NCBI RefSeq assembly: GCF_027923905.1
Contig: NZ_AP026966.1
Coordinates: forward strand, 1,799,001-1,863,000
DNA: 64,000 bases
Direction: 5' to 3'
From: Massilia varians
GTDB lineage: Bacteria > Pseudomonadota > Gammaproteobacteria > Burkholderiales > Burkholderiaceae_D
The notes below the pieces were generated by a model that had not been told where the DNA came from, ran no database searches, and worked only from the letters and a program-made list of their open reading frames with translations. This document shows positions 46,776 to 55,990 of this stretch, one piece after another. The position numbers and the translations under genes are program-made. Within the stretch, counting starts at the first letter, position 1, and every line of letters begins with the position of its first letter.

Positions 46776-46802
46776 GCGATCGCTTCTGCCCGCTTGAGAA
46801 GC

Positions 46803-46836
46803 AAACGGCCCGCCATGGCGGGCCGTTTGGCTTTTT
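46803..46836. terminator. Strong terminator hairpin between convergent genes
   Basis: A perfect 12-base-pair inverted repeat, AAACGGCCCGCC / GGCGGGCCGTTT with a two-base centre, is followed by GGCTTTTT. It ends the transporter transcript and may also serve the leftward dmeF gene. Confidence 0.85.
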
Positions 46837-46848
46837 CCAGCTGCTACG

Positions 46849-47838
46849 CTAGCTTGCGTTGTCGGGCCGATAATGCACTTCGATCGTCGCGTGCACAATT
46901 TCTTCGTGAATGCCCAGTTGCTCACGTAGCTTGACTGGTGTCAGGGCCGGGTCATTCGTCACGAGGCTCAAGGCACAGGAATAGAACTGCTTGCCGACGC
47001 GCCAGACGTGCAAGTCGACCAGTCTGGTATAGCCTGCAGTCGACGCTGCTGCTACGACCTCGCGAATTTCCTCGACAACCGGGGTGTCCATTTCGCGGTC
47101 GAGCAAGACTTTTCCGGTCTCGACGATCAGGTTCTTTGCCCACATCGCGACGAGCACCGCGCCGACAATACCCATCACCGGATCGAGCCAGGACCAGCCA
47201 AACGCCCATCCGCCAGCCAGCGCGCCGATCGCCAGCACCGATGTCGCCGCGTCTGCAATCACGTGGATATAGGCGGACTTCAGGTTCAGGTCATGATGAC
47301 CGTGTCCATGATCGTCATGCGCATGCGCATGTCCATGGTGATGATGCCCGTGGCCGTGGCCGTGATCGTGGTGGGCATGGCCAAGGATCAATGCGCAAAC
47401 CACGTTCACGACCAGGCCCAGGATGGCGATGACGATCGCTTCCCGATAGTGGATGGGTTCGGGCGTGAAGATGCGCTCGATCGAACTGAATGCCATCAAT
47501 GCCGCAATCCCGAGCAGGAAGACGGCGCTCGTATAGCCCGCCAGGACTTCGATCTTCCACGTGCCAAAGGCAAAGCGCGGATCCTTCGCATATGTGCGTG
47601 CGGCGGAGTAAGCGAATGCGCTCAGGCCGATCGCCAGCGCATGGGAACTCATGTGCCAGCCGTCCGCCAGCAGCGCCATCGAATTGAACCACCAGCCGGC
47701 GGCGATCTCCACCACCATCATGGACGCGGTGATCCACATGACCAGGCGCGTGCCGCGCTCGGCGGCATTGCTGCCCTGGTCGAAGATGTGGTCGTGTGCG
47801 AGGTCGTCGACAGTGTGTTGATGAGTCAGGTCTTGCAT
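46849..47838 (-). CDS. dmeF: Cation diffusion facilitator, DmeF-type Co/Ni (divalent metal) efflux
   Basis: An inner-membrane metal/proton antiporter of 329 residues. Six transmembrane helices carry the CDF metal site: helix 2 has SMALLADGWHMSSH (D and H) and helix 5 has HVIADAATSVLA (H and D). Between helices 4 and 5 lies a long histidine-rich loop (GHAHHDHGHGHGHHHHGH), and the N-terminus also has histidines, both typical of DmeF. The C-terminal domain faces the cytoplasm. ATG 47838 follows GGAGG; the in-frame start at 47871 would overlap the previous gene. Last gene of an operon headed by an RcnR-type sensor. Confidence 0.9.
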   Translation of the reverse strand: MQDLTHQHTVDDLAHDHIFDQGSNAAERGTRLVMWITASMMVVEIAAGWWFNSMALLADGWHMSSHALAIGLSAFAYSAARTYAKDPRFAFGTWKIEVLAGYTSAVFLLGIAALMAFSSIERIFTPEPIHYREAIVIAILGLVVNVVCALILGHAHHDHGHGHGHHHHGHAHAHDDHGHGHHDLNLKSAYIHVIADAATSVLAIGALAGGWAFGWSWLDPVMGIVGAVLVAMWAKNLIVETGKVLLDREMDTPVVEEIREVVAAASTAGYTRLVDLHVWRVGKQFYSCALSLVTNDPALTPVKLREQLGIHEEIVHATIEVHYRPDNAS

Positions 47839-47860
47839 GAAGTTTCCTCCGCCGGCCGTG

Positions 47861-48037
47861 CTATCGGCCATCCAGTTTTTTCTCGCGCCGCGCGCGTTCG
47901 TTGATGATCTGGTGCCTGCGGTGATCGGTCATCTTCTTCCACTCGCGCGCCTCGGCAAGCGTGCGCAGGCATCCGGTACAGAAGCCGGTCTTGCCGTCGA
48001 ACTGGCATAGTTCGACGCAGGGTGATTTCACAGCCAT
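47861..48037 (-). CDS. DUF1289 small zinc-ribbon-like protein
   Basis: A 58-residue protein, MAVKSPCVELC followed by QFDGKTGFCTGCLRTLAEA and REWKKM. The four cysteines in the order C-x4-C-x8-C-x2-C and the RT..E...W..M pattern identify DUF1289, a family of small, probably metal-binding proteins without known function. It lies between dmeR and dmeF with spacers of 7 and 22 bases, so it should be co-transcribed with the metal-efflux genes. Confidence 0.85.
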   Translation of the reverse strand: MAVKSPCVELCQFDGKTGFCTGCLRTLAEAREWKKMTDHRRHQIINERARREKKLDGR

Positions 48038-48044
48038 GGAAAAC

Positions 48045-48320
48045 CTACTTCAAATACGCTCGAATCACTTCGAGCAGTTCGTCTGCGCCTTCGCCACGCT
48101 CCGCTTCCGTCAGGTCGCGTGCCGCGAGGTGTTCCCGCACGTGATCCTCGATGACTTCGGCCATCAAGCCGTTCATGGCGCCCCGGCTGGCTGCCAGTAA
48201 ATGCAAGACCTCCGCGCACCCGGCTTCGGCCTCCAATGCGCGCTCGATCGCCTCGACCTGGCCGCGGATGCGGCGTACGCGAGCGAGCAATTTCGCTTTT
48301 TCTCGTGCGGTGTGCGACAA
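48045..48320 (-). CDS. dmeR: RcnR/DmeR-type metal-sensing repressor
   Basis: An all-helical CsoR/RcnR-family repressor of 91 residues. With the TTG at 48320 as start, the metal ligands fall exactly where RcnR has them: H3, C35, H60 and H64, the set that binds Ni(II)/Co(II). Copper-type CsoR would have Cys-His-Cys instead. The TTG is supported by GGAGG seven bases upstream on the minus strand and by standard family length; the frame continuing to 48539 has no family-like sequence. Metal binding should release the operator and allow dmeF expression. Confidence 0.9.
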   Translation of the reverse strand: MSHTAREKAKLLARVRRIRGQVEAIERALEAEAGCAEVLHLLAASRGAMNGLMAEVIEDHVREHLAARDLTEAERGEGADELLEVIRAYLK

Positions 48321-48335
48321 CTGTGGGCCTCCGTT

Positions 48336-48358
48336 TATAGGGTGGGGGGGTATATTAT
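48336..48358. promoter_or_regulatory. G-tract operator of the dmeR operon
   Basis: On the minus strand ATATACCCCCCCACCCTATA lies directly before the ribosome site of dmeR. An uninterrupted G/C tract flanked by short AT ends is the operator form recognised by RcnR and DmeR repressors. An ATAATA -10-like element overlaps it, so repression by occlusion is plausible. Confidence 0.7.
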
Positions 48359-48525
48359 CAGAGGGTTCGGACGAACGCTCATCTTCCAGCTGGCGCAAGG
48401 GGACCGATCGATGCTTGTCGGCGGCACGCCTGTTGCCGGGCGCTTCGCTGCTACCGTCGTGCCACTCCAACCTATTTCTACACGTCGGATACTGCACCCA
48501 GGCGCTTTTGACGAGCCCGAAACGA

Positions 48526-48550
48526 CACAGCCCGCGCAAGGCGGGCTGTG
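48526..48550 (-). terminator. Hairpin downstream of sodB
   Basis: A perfect ten-base-pair stem, CACAGCCCGC / GCGGGCTGTG with a five-base loop, 67 bases after the sodB stop on the minus strand, followed there by TCGTTTCG. It is probably the sodB terminator, though the U-tract is weak. Confidence 0.55.
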
Positions 48551-48616
48551 AGTCTCATTGTGTTCCGATCATTATCAAGTTGTTCTGAACTTAATGATGA
48601 GGAACAACGAGAAGGC

Positions 48617-49195
48617 TTACGCCATGTTCTGGTTCACGAAGTCCCAGTTGGCGACATTCCAGAACGCGTCCAGGAACTTGGCGCGCGCGTTGCGGTAGTC
48701 GATGTAGTAGGCGTGCTCCCAGACGTCGGCGGTCAGCAGAGGCTTGTCCGAGGTGGTCAGCGGGGTGCCGGCGTTCGAGGTGTTGACGATGTCGACGCTG
48801 CCGTCGGCCTTCTGCACCAGCCAGGTCCAGCCCGAGCCGAAGTTGCCCAGTGCCGACTTGTTGAACTCTTCCTTGAACTTGTCGAACGAACCCCACTTGG
48901 CGTTGATTGCCTCAAGCGCCTTGCCGGTCGGAGCGCCGCCGCCGTTCGGGGTCATGCAGTTCCAGAAGAAGGTGTGGTTCCACACCTGGGCCGAGTTGTT
49001 GAACACACCACCGGACGACTTCTGGATGATCTCTTCCAGGGACATGTTTTCGTACTCGGTCCCCTTGATCATGTTGTTCAGGTTGGTGACATAGGTCTGG
49101 TGGTGCTTGCCGTGGTGATATTCCAGGGTCTCGGCCGAGATGTGCGGCTGCAGAGCATCCTTAGCGTACGGCAGTGGCGGCAGGGTATGTTCCAT
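48617..49195 (-). CDS. sodB: Superoxide dismutase, iron type
   Basis: A cytoplasmic Fe(Mn)-superoxide dismutase of 192 residues. Metal ligands are H27 ([12 protein letters not shown]), the histidine in VWNHTFFWN, and Asp and His in [15 protein letters not shown]. The composition around [10 protein letters not shown] and the length match FeSOD of proteobacteria. The ATG at 49195 ([10 protein letters not shown]) follows AAGGA seven bases upstream; a TTG two codons earlier is less likely. It is monocistronic and lies between the dmeR operon and xseA. Confidence 0.95.
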   Translation of the reverse strand: MEHTLPPLPYAKDALQPHISAETLEYHHGKHHQTYVTNLNNMIKGTEYENMSLEEIIQKSSGGVFNNSAQVWNHTFFWNCMTPNGGGAPTGKALEAINAKWGSFDKFKEEFNKSALGNFGSGWTWLVQKADGSVDIVNTSNAGTPLTTSDKPLLTADVWEHAYYIDYRNARAKFLDAFWNVANWDFVNQNMA

Positions 49196-49280
49196 GTTCA
49201 ATTCCTTGTGCGTTGGTTGGACGGGTTTTGTTCCAAAACCGCGCTATTCTAAACCGGATAGCGCGACGTTGCATGCTTGG

Positions 49281-50654
49281 CTAGTCATTCGGATCACCCA
49301 GCGCGGTCTGTACGCTGGACACGACGATGTCGGCCGTGCCGCCGGCCAGCCGCAGGCTCAGCTTGTTGCGCGCCTTGACCTGCGCCGGGTCGCGCAGCAC
49401 CTCGCCCTTGACGTTGCGGACGATGGCATAGCCGCGCTCGAGCGTGCGTTGCGGGTTCAGCAGTTCCAGCTGGGCCGCCAGGGCCTCGAGAGCGTCGCGC
49501 CGCCGTTTGACGGCGTTGCACAGGCTGGTGTTCAGGTGGCGGCCGTCCGACTGCAGCTGTGCGCGCATGGCCCGCATGTCGGGGCGATGGCGCATCCAGC
49601 GCTGCTGCAGCTGGGCCAGCATCAGGTTCTGGCGGTTCACCGGGGTGCGCACCGCATGGGTCAGCGCGGCCGCCATCGACAGCAGCTTCACGCGCTGGTG
49701 GCGGATCTGGGTAGTCGGACTCAACAGGCGCCGGCTATAGCCGTCCAGGCTCTGGCTGGCGTCCGACAGCGTGCGGCGCATGGCGCGGCGCAGGTCCTGG
49801 GCGTCGCCCGACAAGGAGGCGAGCCAGTCGGCGCGCGGGGTGACCGCCAGTTCCGCGGCGGCGGTCGGGGTGGCGGCGCGCACGTCGGCGGCGAAGTCGG
49901 CGATGGTGACGTCGGTCTCGTGGCCCACGCCCGAGATCACCGGAATCTGGCAGGCGTCGATGGCGCGCGCCACGCATTCCTCGTTGAAGCTCCACAGGTC
50001 TTCGATCGAACCGCCGCCGCGGCATACCAGCAGCACGTCGGCTTCCTGCCGGCTTGATGCCGATTGAATCGCTTCGGCGATCTTGTCGGCGGCGAACTGG
50101 CCCTGCACCGGGGCCGGGTAGAGGATCACGCGCACGTGCGGCGCACGGCGGCGCAGGGCGGTGAGCACGTCGCGCAGGGCCGCGGCCTGGGGGCTGGTGA
50201 CGATGCCGATGGTGCGCGGGAACAGCGGCAGCGCTCGCTTGCGCTCCTGGTCGAACAGGCCCTGGGCCTGGAGCTTTTCCTTGAGCCGCAGGAAGGCTTC
50301 GTAGAGCTGGCCGACGCCGGCGCGGCGGATGGTCTCGACATTGATCTGGTAGTCGCCGCGCGCGCCATACAGGGTGACCAGGGCGCGCACCTCGACCTTG
50401 TCGCCTTCGCGCGGAACGAAGCCGGCGTACTGGGCGCGGCTGCGGAACATCACGGCGCGCACCTGGGCGGCATCGTCCTTCAGCGTGAAATACCAGTGGC
50501 CGGAACTGGCGCGCGTGAAGTTCGAGATCTCGCCGCCGATCCAGACCAGGGGAAAACTCCGTTCGAGCAGGCGCGCGACCTGCTGGTTCAGGGTCGTCAC
50601 GCTCAGGACGGGTGGGGCGGTATAGGCGAAGTCGGCGTCGCTTTGGAATTCCAT
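49281..50654 (-). CDS. xseA: Exodeoxyribonuclease VII large subunit
   Basis: The 457-residue large subunit of exonuclease VII, which digests single-stranded DNA in both directions. It has the N-terminal OB-fold ([29 protein letters not shown] in family terms) and the catalytic core with the conserved [35 protein letters not shown] and DWRA-like segment, followed by a long coiled-coil region that contacts XseB. Its small subunit is not in the window. The start faces a 1.26-kb non-coding region with repeated DnaA- and IHF-like sites. Confidence 0.95.
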   Translation of the reverse strand: MEFQSDADFAYTAPPVLSVTTLNQQVARLLERSFPLVWIGGEISNFTRASSGHWYFTLKDDAAQVRAVMFRSRAQYAGFVPREGDKVEVRALVTLYGARGDYQINVETIRRAGVGQLYEAFLRLKEKLQAQGLFDQERKRALPLFPRTIGIVTSPQAAALRDVLTALRRRAPHVRVILYPAPVQGQFAADKIAEAIQSASSRQEADVLLVCRGGGSIEDLWSFNEECVARAIDACQIPVISGVGHETDVTIADFAADVRAATPTAAAELAVTPRADWLASLSGDAQDLRRAMRRTLSDASQSLDGYSRRLLSPTTQIRHQRVKLLSMAAALTHAVRTPVNRQNLMLAQLQQRWMRHRPDMRAMRAQLQSDGRHLNTSLCNAVKRRRDALEALAAQLELLNPQRTLERGYAIVRNVKGEVLRDPAQVKARNKLSLRLAGGTADIVVSSVQTALGDPND

Positions 50655-51915
50655 GGGGCTGCGTGGCTGCTTGGGTAAAGCTGATGCTTATGTCACATCT
50701 TGGCGAAAACGACAAGGGCCGGCAGGCAGGCGTGCGCGGGCTCATACCGTCTTGTCCGAGATGAAGCGTTGTTGCCAGTTTTCAATGCATTCTATTGAAA
50801 GCCTTTAAAATCAATGGCTTGCAGAGCTCTCTTCAGGCTTTGACGCGAGTTTATCCACAAAATCTGTGGGCAACTCATCCATAAGACCCAAGCGTGCTCA
50901 AGAATGGGGCTTGGGTCTCACTTCCCTTATGCGTCAAGTACTTAGCGCCCCTATGCCGAGCTTGAGCACATTGTTGTCCACAAAATATGTGCATATCGCA
51001 GATGTAAATACGAGGCCGGACGGGCGGGCGGCAAACGGCGCTCTGCTGCTCAAAAATGACGCTAGGAAATTTTATCCTTATAGATCATGGGCTTAAGGGT
51101 GTCAGGGACTCCTTGCACACAATTTTGTCCACAAAAAGTGTGCACAAAGGTGGCGGTAGGGCCAGACCAGAGGCTCAATATTGCCTTGAAAGTAATGAAA
51201 GGGCCGGCGCGGCGCCCACAAACATGGCGTTCCGAGCATTTGCATCTTTCGCAGGCAGTGCCATCTGATCTCCTATGAATCAATGACTTAGCTGCTTGCA
51301 TACAGCATTCATCACATCCTTATCCACAAAAAATGTGCAGATGTGAACTTTCTTAACCACTAGATCCTCAGTGCAGAATAAGTCATGCATGAAAGGGCAG
51401 ACTTGCACACAATCGCTTGCATTAATGCTGAGTGATGAAATTTTATGCAGTGATGTTTTATTGAGTTAGATCAAGCACTTAGCTGTTGAAACAGACCCTT
51501 GCTCACACTTTTGTCCACAAAAAATGTGAGGAACCGCACACCGCCGTACGTTTGAGGACAAGCTGCGACACTGCCTATTTTTTGCGCTTAGGAAATTTCT
51601 TTAGGCGAAACAAGTACTTAGCTGCTACCAGATGCCATTGCGCACAATTTTGTCCACAGAATTTGTTCGTAAGTGCAAACGCTTGAGCTAGATCAATATC
51701 ATCTCCAACAACGCGCTTGCACGCGAAGCATGCTCATCCGATAGCTGCCGTTTTCTTGCGCAGGCGCAGAAAGTCTTTTTAAATCAAGGATCTGTGATCC
51801 AGAAGCGGGCCTTGCGCACATTTTTATCCACAGAAGCTGTGTAGAACCACACTTGCCGCACTGCTGGCAACTTGTTACATTGCTGAACTGATTTTCTTTC
51901 CCACAGGAGTTTCTT
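50655..51915. other. Long non-coding region between xseA and exbB
   Basis: This 1,261-base region has no credible gene: the short open frames here lack ribosome sites and recognisable protein character. It is more AT-rich than its surroundings. The whole stretch from 50809 to 51841 is occupied by the seven-module DnaA/IHF array described separately; the rest must hold the promoters of xseA and exbB. Confidence 0.8.
50809..51841 (+). repeat. Array of seven 60-bp modules, each an IHF-like site plus DnaA boxes
   Basis: Strong DnaA boxes start at 50851, 50974, 51125, 51320, 51511, 51650 and 51824; numbers 1, 4 and 7 are TTATCCACA and the others TTGTCCACA, all on the plus strand. Exactly 42 bp before each, at 50809, 50932, 51083, 51278, 51469, 51608 and 51782, begins a 13-mer matching the IHF consensus WATCAANNNNTTR at 13, 11, 11, 13, 12, 12 and 12 fixed-or-free positions. 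In six modules TTNNNCACA begins 12 bp before the strong box. Five bases after the box, six modules have TGTG and one TGTT. Modules are separated by unequal, unrelated DNA (123-195 bp repeat distance), so only the register within a module is conserved. Confidence 0.88.
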
Positions 51916-52521
51916 TTGCTCGCCATTTTCCAAGCTGCAGGCTGGCCCATCTGGTTCTTGCTGATTGCCTCGATCATTGCCGTCGCGCTGATCGTGGAAC
52001 GCCTGCTCTACCTGCGCCGCGAGAAGATTCTCCCGAAGGCATTGCTGGATGAAGTGATTCGCGTCTACCGCGCCGGCAAGGTCACGCCCGACGTGGTCGA
52101 CAAGCTCGAACACAATTCCCCGCTCGGCACCGTACTGGCCGCCGCGCTGCGCAACGTCGACGCCTCGCGCGACGTCATGAAGGAATCCATCGAGGAAGCC
52201 GGCCGCGGCGTCGCCCACGGCCTCGAGCGTTTCCTGACCACCCTCGGCACCATCGCGTCGCTGGCTCCGCTGCTGGGCCTGTTCGGCACGGTGGTCGGCA
52301 TGATCGAGATCTTCGGCGCGCAAAGCCCGACCGGCAACAACCCGGCCCAGCTGGCGCACGGCATCTCGGTGGCGCTGTACAACACCGGCTTCGGTCTGGC
52401 CATCGCCATGCCGGCCCTGGTGTTCTACCGCCACTTCCGTTCCTCGGTCGACAGCTTCATCGTCGAGATGGAACTGCAGGCCGTGAAATTCGTCGACGTC
52501 GTGCACGGGACCCGCAAATGA
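51916..52521 (+). CDS. exbB: ExbB/TolQ/MotA-family proton channel
   Basis: A 201-residue inner-membrane protein that uses the proton gradient to energise TonB- or Tol-type transport. TM1 is at about residues 7-27 (WFLLIASIIAVALIVERLLYL), with a cytoplasmic loop, then TM2 and TM3 in the conserved block ATLGTIASLAPLLGLFGTVVGM-type sequence and the FGLAIAMPALVFY helix. A TTG start at 51916 is used, with AGGAGT five bases before it; no ATG lies near. It overlaps exbD by four bases. The substrate system could be TonB-dependent uptake, including BtuB. Confidence 0.9.
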   Translation: MLAIFQAAGWPIWFLLIASIIAVALIVERLLYLRREKILPKALLDEVIRVYRAGKVTPDVVDKLEHNSPLGTVLAAALRNVDASRDVMKESIEEAGRGVAHGLERFLTTLGTIASLAPLLGLFGTVVGMIEIFGAQSPTGNNPAQLAHGISVALYNTGFGLAIAMPALVFYRHFRSSVDSFIVEMELQAVKFVDVVHGTRK

Positions 52522-52964
52522 TGAACTTCCGCCGCGGCCGCCAGCGCGAGGAACCGGAGATCAACCTGATTCCGTTCATCGACGTGCTGCTGGTCGTCCT
52601 GATCTTCCTGATGGTCTCGACCACCTACAGCAAGTTCACCGAGCTGCAGATCACCCTGCCCACGGCCGACGCAGAGAAGGTGCAGGAGCGCCCCTTCGAG
52701 ATCAACGTCACCATCGACGCCAAGGGCAACTACACGGTGAACAACGTGCCGGTGGCCTTCCACAGCGTGGCCGGCCTGGCCGACGACCTGAAGAACGCCG
52801 CCCGCAGCGCCGGCCCCAACGGCCAGCCCGCCAACGATCCGGTGGTGATCGTCAACGCCGACCAGTTCGCGATGCACCAGATGGTCATCAACGTGCTGGA
52901 AGCGGCGCGCGTGGCCGGCTACGACAAGCTGACCTTCGCCGCCCAGACCGGCGCCAAAAAGTAA
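52518..52964 (+). CDS. exbD: Biopolymer transport protein ExbD
   Basis: A 148-residue partner of ExbB with one N-terminal transmembrane helix carrying the proton-relaying aspartate: EINLIPFIDVLLVVLIFLMV. The rest is a periplasmic domain. The ATG overlaps the exbB stop (ATGA). Together with exbB it starts a cluster that continues into lpxK, Trm112 and kdsB, an order I know from betaproteobacteria. Confidence 0.93.
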   Translation: MMNFRRGRQREEPEINLIPFIDVLLVVLIFLMVSTTYSKFTELQITLPTADAEKVQERPFEINVTIDAKGNYTVNNVPVAFHSVAGLADDLKNAARSAGPNGQPANDPVVIVNADQFAMHQMVINVLEAARVAGYDKLTFAAQTGAKK

Positions 52965-52994
52965 GCAGGCGGGCGCCGCGGCGTCCGCTCCTCC

Positions 52995-54023
52995 ATGGCA
53001 TCCAAGCTCGAATCCACTCTCACCCGCGCCTGGCTGCGGCGCGGCCCGCTGGCGCTGGCCCTGCTGCCGCTGGCGCTGCTGTTCCGCGTCCTGGCCGGCC
53101 TGCGCACGCTCCTGTACCGCCTCAAGCTCAAGAAGAGCGAACGCCTGCCGGTGCCCGTCATCGTGGTCGGCAACATCTTCATCGGCGGGACCGGCAAGAC
53201 GCCGCTGACCATCTGGCTGGCGGACAGCCTGCGCGGCGCCGGCCTGCGCCCGGGCGTGATCTCGCGCGGCCACGGCGGTGCGGCCGAGACGCCGCGCGAA
53301 GTCACGCCGCAGTCGCGTCCCGAGGAAGTGGGCGACGAGCCGCTCCTGATCGCGGCGCGCGCCGGCTGCCCGGTGGTGGTCGGGCGCCAGCGGGCGCAGG
53401 CGGGCAGGGCGCTGCTCACCAGCCACCCGGAAGTCGACGTCCTGATCACCGACGACGGCCTGCAGCACTACGCCTTGGCGCGCGACGTCGAGATCGTCCT
53501 GTTCGACGGCCGCGGCGTCGGCAACGGCTGGCTGCTGCCGGCCGGGCCGCTGCGCGAACCGCCCTCGCGGCGCCGCGATTTCACGGTGGTGAACGCGCCC
53601 GAGATCACCCCGAGGCTGGCGCGCGCCGTCGGCGGCCAGCCTTTCCAGATGCAGCTGGCGGGCGATTTCGCCGAACCCCTGATGCGGCCGCAAGACTGCC
53701 TTCCCTTGGGGCGCCTGAAGGGCCGCCGCATCGTCGCGGCCGCCGGTATCGGCAATCCGGGCCGCTTCTTCGCCATGCTGCGCGGCGCCGGCCTGGACTT
53801 CCGGGAACTGCCGCTGCCCGACCACCACGACTTCCTCGACCGGCCTTTCGACGGACTCGACGCCGATGTCATCCTGATCACGGAGAAGGATGCAGTAAAA
53901 TGTCGGCAACTTGATAACCTGAAGGACGACCCGCGCTTGTGGGTCGTGCCCGTGACGGCGCGGATCGACCCCGCGCTGGCCGAACAAATCGTGGAGAAAT
54001 GTCGTGGACGCTCGACTGCTTGA
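52995..54023 (+). CDS. lpxK: Tetraacyldisaccharide 4'-kinase
   Basis: The lipid A kinase, which phosphorylates the 4'-position of the disaccharide precursor at the inner membrane. The 342-residue protein has an N-terminal membrane-associating helix ([18 protein letters not shown]), the P-loop [16 protein letters not shown] (about residues 54-69), the family stretch ISRGHGG, and [21 protein letters not shown] with the catalytic-site aspartates. Its last 20 bases overlap the next gene. Confidence 0.95.
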   Translation: MASKLESTLTRAWLRRGPLALALLPLALLFRVLAGLRTLLYRLKLKKSERLPVPVIVVGNIFIGGTGKTPLTIWLADSLRGAGLRPGVISRGHGGAAETPREVTPQSRPEEVGDEPLLIAARAGCPVVVGRQRAQAGRALLTSHPEVDVLITDDGLQHYALARDVEIVLFDGRGVGNGWLLPAGPLREPPSRRRDFTVVNAPEITPRLARAVGGQPFQMQLAGDFAEPLMRPQDCLPLGRLKGRRIVAAAGIGNPGRFFAMLRGAGLDFRELPLPDHHDFLDRPFDGLDADVILITEKDAVKCRQLDNLKDDPRLWVVPVTARIDPALAEQIVEKCRGRSTA

Positions 54024-54174
54024 TATCCTGGTCTGCCCGCTGTGCAAGGGCCCACTCCAGTACGACAAGAAGGCGCAGGAACTCATCTGCAGCCCGGACC
54101 GCCTTGCTTACCCGATCCGGGATGGCATTCCGATCATGTGGGCCGACCAGGCGCGCAAGGTCGAACCGGTGTAA
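54004..54174 (+). CDS. Trm112-family zinc-ribbon protein
   Basis: A 56-residue protein starting at a GTG inside the end of lpx[21 protein letters not shown] and then IPIMW near the end. Cysteines CPLC and a third at LICSPD form part of a zinc ribbon; the fourth ligand position is not cysteine, as in many bacterial members. Trm112 proteins activate methyltransferases in eukaryotes; the bacterial role is unclear. Position between lpxK and kdsB is conserved. GGAGA lies a little upstream. Confidence 0.9.
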   Translation: MDARLLDILVCPLCKGPLQYDKKAQELICSPDRLAYPIRDGIPIMWADQARKVEPV

Positions 54175-54178
54175 GCGG

Positions 54179-54931
54179 ATGGGTTTTACCGTCATCATCC
54201 CGGCCCGCCTGGCCTCGACCCGCCTGCCGAACAAGCCGCTGGCCGACCTCGGCGGCAAGCCGATGGTGGTGCGCGTGGCCGAGCGCGCGCGCGCATCGGG
54301 CGCTGCCCGCATCATCGTCGCCACCGATCACCCCGACATCCTGGCGGCCTGCGAAGCGCACGACATCGAAGCCTGCATGACCCGCGCCGACCATCCTTCC
54401 GGCACCGACCGCATCGCCGAAGTCGCGCACAAGCTGGGCCTGGCGCCAGGCGAGGTGGTGGTCAACCTGCAGGGCGACGAACCGCTGATCGACCCGGCGC
54501 TGCTGTCCGCCTGCGCCGCGCGCATCGTCGACGGCGTGCCGATGGCCACCGTGGCCCACCCGATCGTCGACGTGGCCGAGGTGTTCAACCCGAACGTGGT
54601 CAAGGTCGTGCTCGACAAGGCGGGCAGGGCGCTGTATTTCTCGCGCGCCACCATTCCCTGGCACCGCGACGCCTTCGCCGCATCCCAAGAGGCGCTGCCG
54701 GCCGGCTATGCGCCGCTGCGCCACGTCGGCCTCTATGCCTACAGCAACGCCTTCCTCCAGGCCTATCCGGCACTGGAAAGTTCCCCCCTTGAAACCATCG
54801 AGGCGCTGGAACAGCTGCGCGTGCTGTGGCACGGCTACCCGATCGCCGTGCACATCACGGACAGCGCGCCGCCCGCCGGCGTCGATACGCCGGACGACCT
54901 CGAGCGCGTGCGCCGTCACTACGCTGCCTGA
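54179..54931 (+). CDS. kdsB: 3-deoxy-manno-octulosonate cytidylyltransferase
   Basis: CMP-Kdo synthetase, 250 residues: it activates Kdo with CTP for lipopolysaccharide core assembly. The N-terminal nucleotide-binding segment is [24 protein letters not shown]. Further motifs are [20 protein letters not shown] and NLQGDEPLI with the magnesium-binding aspartate, and the C-terminal [12 protein letters not shown] and DTPDDLE. The ATG at 54179 begins four bases after the Trm112 stop. The longer frame to 53939 lies inside lpxK. Confidence 0.95.
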   Translation: MGFTVIIPARLASTRLPNKPLADLGGKPMVVRVAERARASGAARIIVATDHPDILAACEAHDIEACMTRADHPSGTDRIAEVAHKLGLAPGEVVVNLQGDEPLIDPALLSACAARIVDGVPMATVAHPIVDVAEVFNPNVVKVVLDKAGRALYFSRATIPWHRDAFAASQEALPAGYAPLRHVGLYAYSNAFLQAYPALESSPLETIEALEQLRVLWHGYPIAVHITDSAPPAGVDTPDDLERVRRHYAA

Positions 54932-55097
54932 ACTTTCTTACGCCAGTTTTACATTGTCTGCGCTATGTCAAAACGAGCTGGCGGAGGCTCCGGGGATTGG
55001 CGTTAAAGCTGACTTTTGTGGTAACTTTCGTGTCAAGTAGTCAGATATGCATCAATCACAATCGTCTGCCAACATAAAAATTATCAACATCCTCTAA

Positions 55098-55769
<672 letters not shown>

Positions 55770-55803
55770 ACACTCAACAAGTTGATCAAACGGCCCCAAG
55801 GGG

Positions 55804-55970
55804 TAATGCCGGTCACTTAAGAGTCAGTGCTCATCCGTAGGGTGGGCGGGTCTCCCGCCCACGCGTTCAAATCAAAGTACTGCAGCCTGTTCGACTGTTC
55901 ATATCACAACTATCACCGCGTGGGCGGGGAACCCGCCCACCCTACAATGATCGCTAACTGACTGGCATTA
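55804..55970. mobile_element. MITE-like non-autonomous element with inverted ends
   Basis: A 167-base element with imperfect terminal inverted repeats, TAATGCCGGTCACTTA on the left and the inverse of TAATGCCAGTCAGTTA on the right. The ten-base CCCCAAGGGG flanks it on both sides (55794-55803 and 55971-55980) and may be the target duplication; alternatively the GGGG belongs to the ends and only AA is duplicated. It encodes no protein. Inside is a REP-like inverted pair. Confidence 0.65.
55837..55945. repeat. REP-like inverted pair, locus D
   Basis: The left element is GTAGGGTGGGCGGG..CCCGCCCACGCGTTCAA (55837-55870) and the right element its inverse, ending CCCGCCCACCCTAC at 55945. It has the same consensus as the three other loci and sits wholly within the MITE-like element. 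Confidence 0.85.
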
Positions 55971-55990
55971 CCCCAAGGGGCCGTTTTTCG

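Larger units (their letters stand above)
55788..55988 (+). terminator. adk terminator split by an insertion
   Basis: The left arm AAACGGCCCC (55788-55797) and the right arm GGGGCCGTTT plus T-run (55977-55988) would make a compact Rho-independent terminator if joined, but about 177 bases now separate them. Pairing across the insert is still possible. CCCCAAGGGG stands at both junctions. Confidence 0.6.

Noticed and set aside
47826..48008. 60-codon minus-strand frame overlapping the DUF1289 gene
   Set aside because: The alternative frame encodes the conserved four-cysteine DUF1289 protein, so this one is its shadow.
50866..51686. Several short open frames of 60-80 codons in the xseA-exbB gap
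   Set aside because: They overlap one another and the repeat modules, have no ribosome sites and no protein-like composition.
50809..51841. CRISPR array
   Set aside because: Repeat distances vary from 123 to 195 bp, the shared parts are short binding-site motifs in fixed register rather than one repeated block, and no cas genes are near.
50809..51841. Main chromosomal origin oriC
   Set aside because: DnaA boxes cluster here, but none of dnaA, dnaN, gyrB, rpmH or parAB is adjacent and no obvious unwinding element of AT repeats was seen. It remains possible but is less likely than a titration or regulatory locus.
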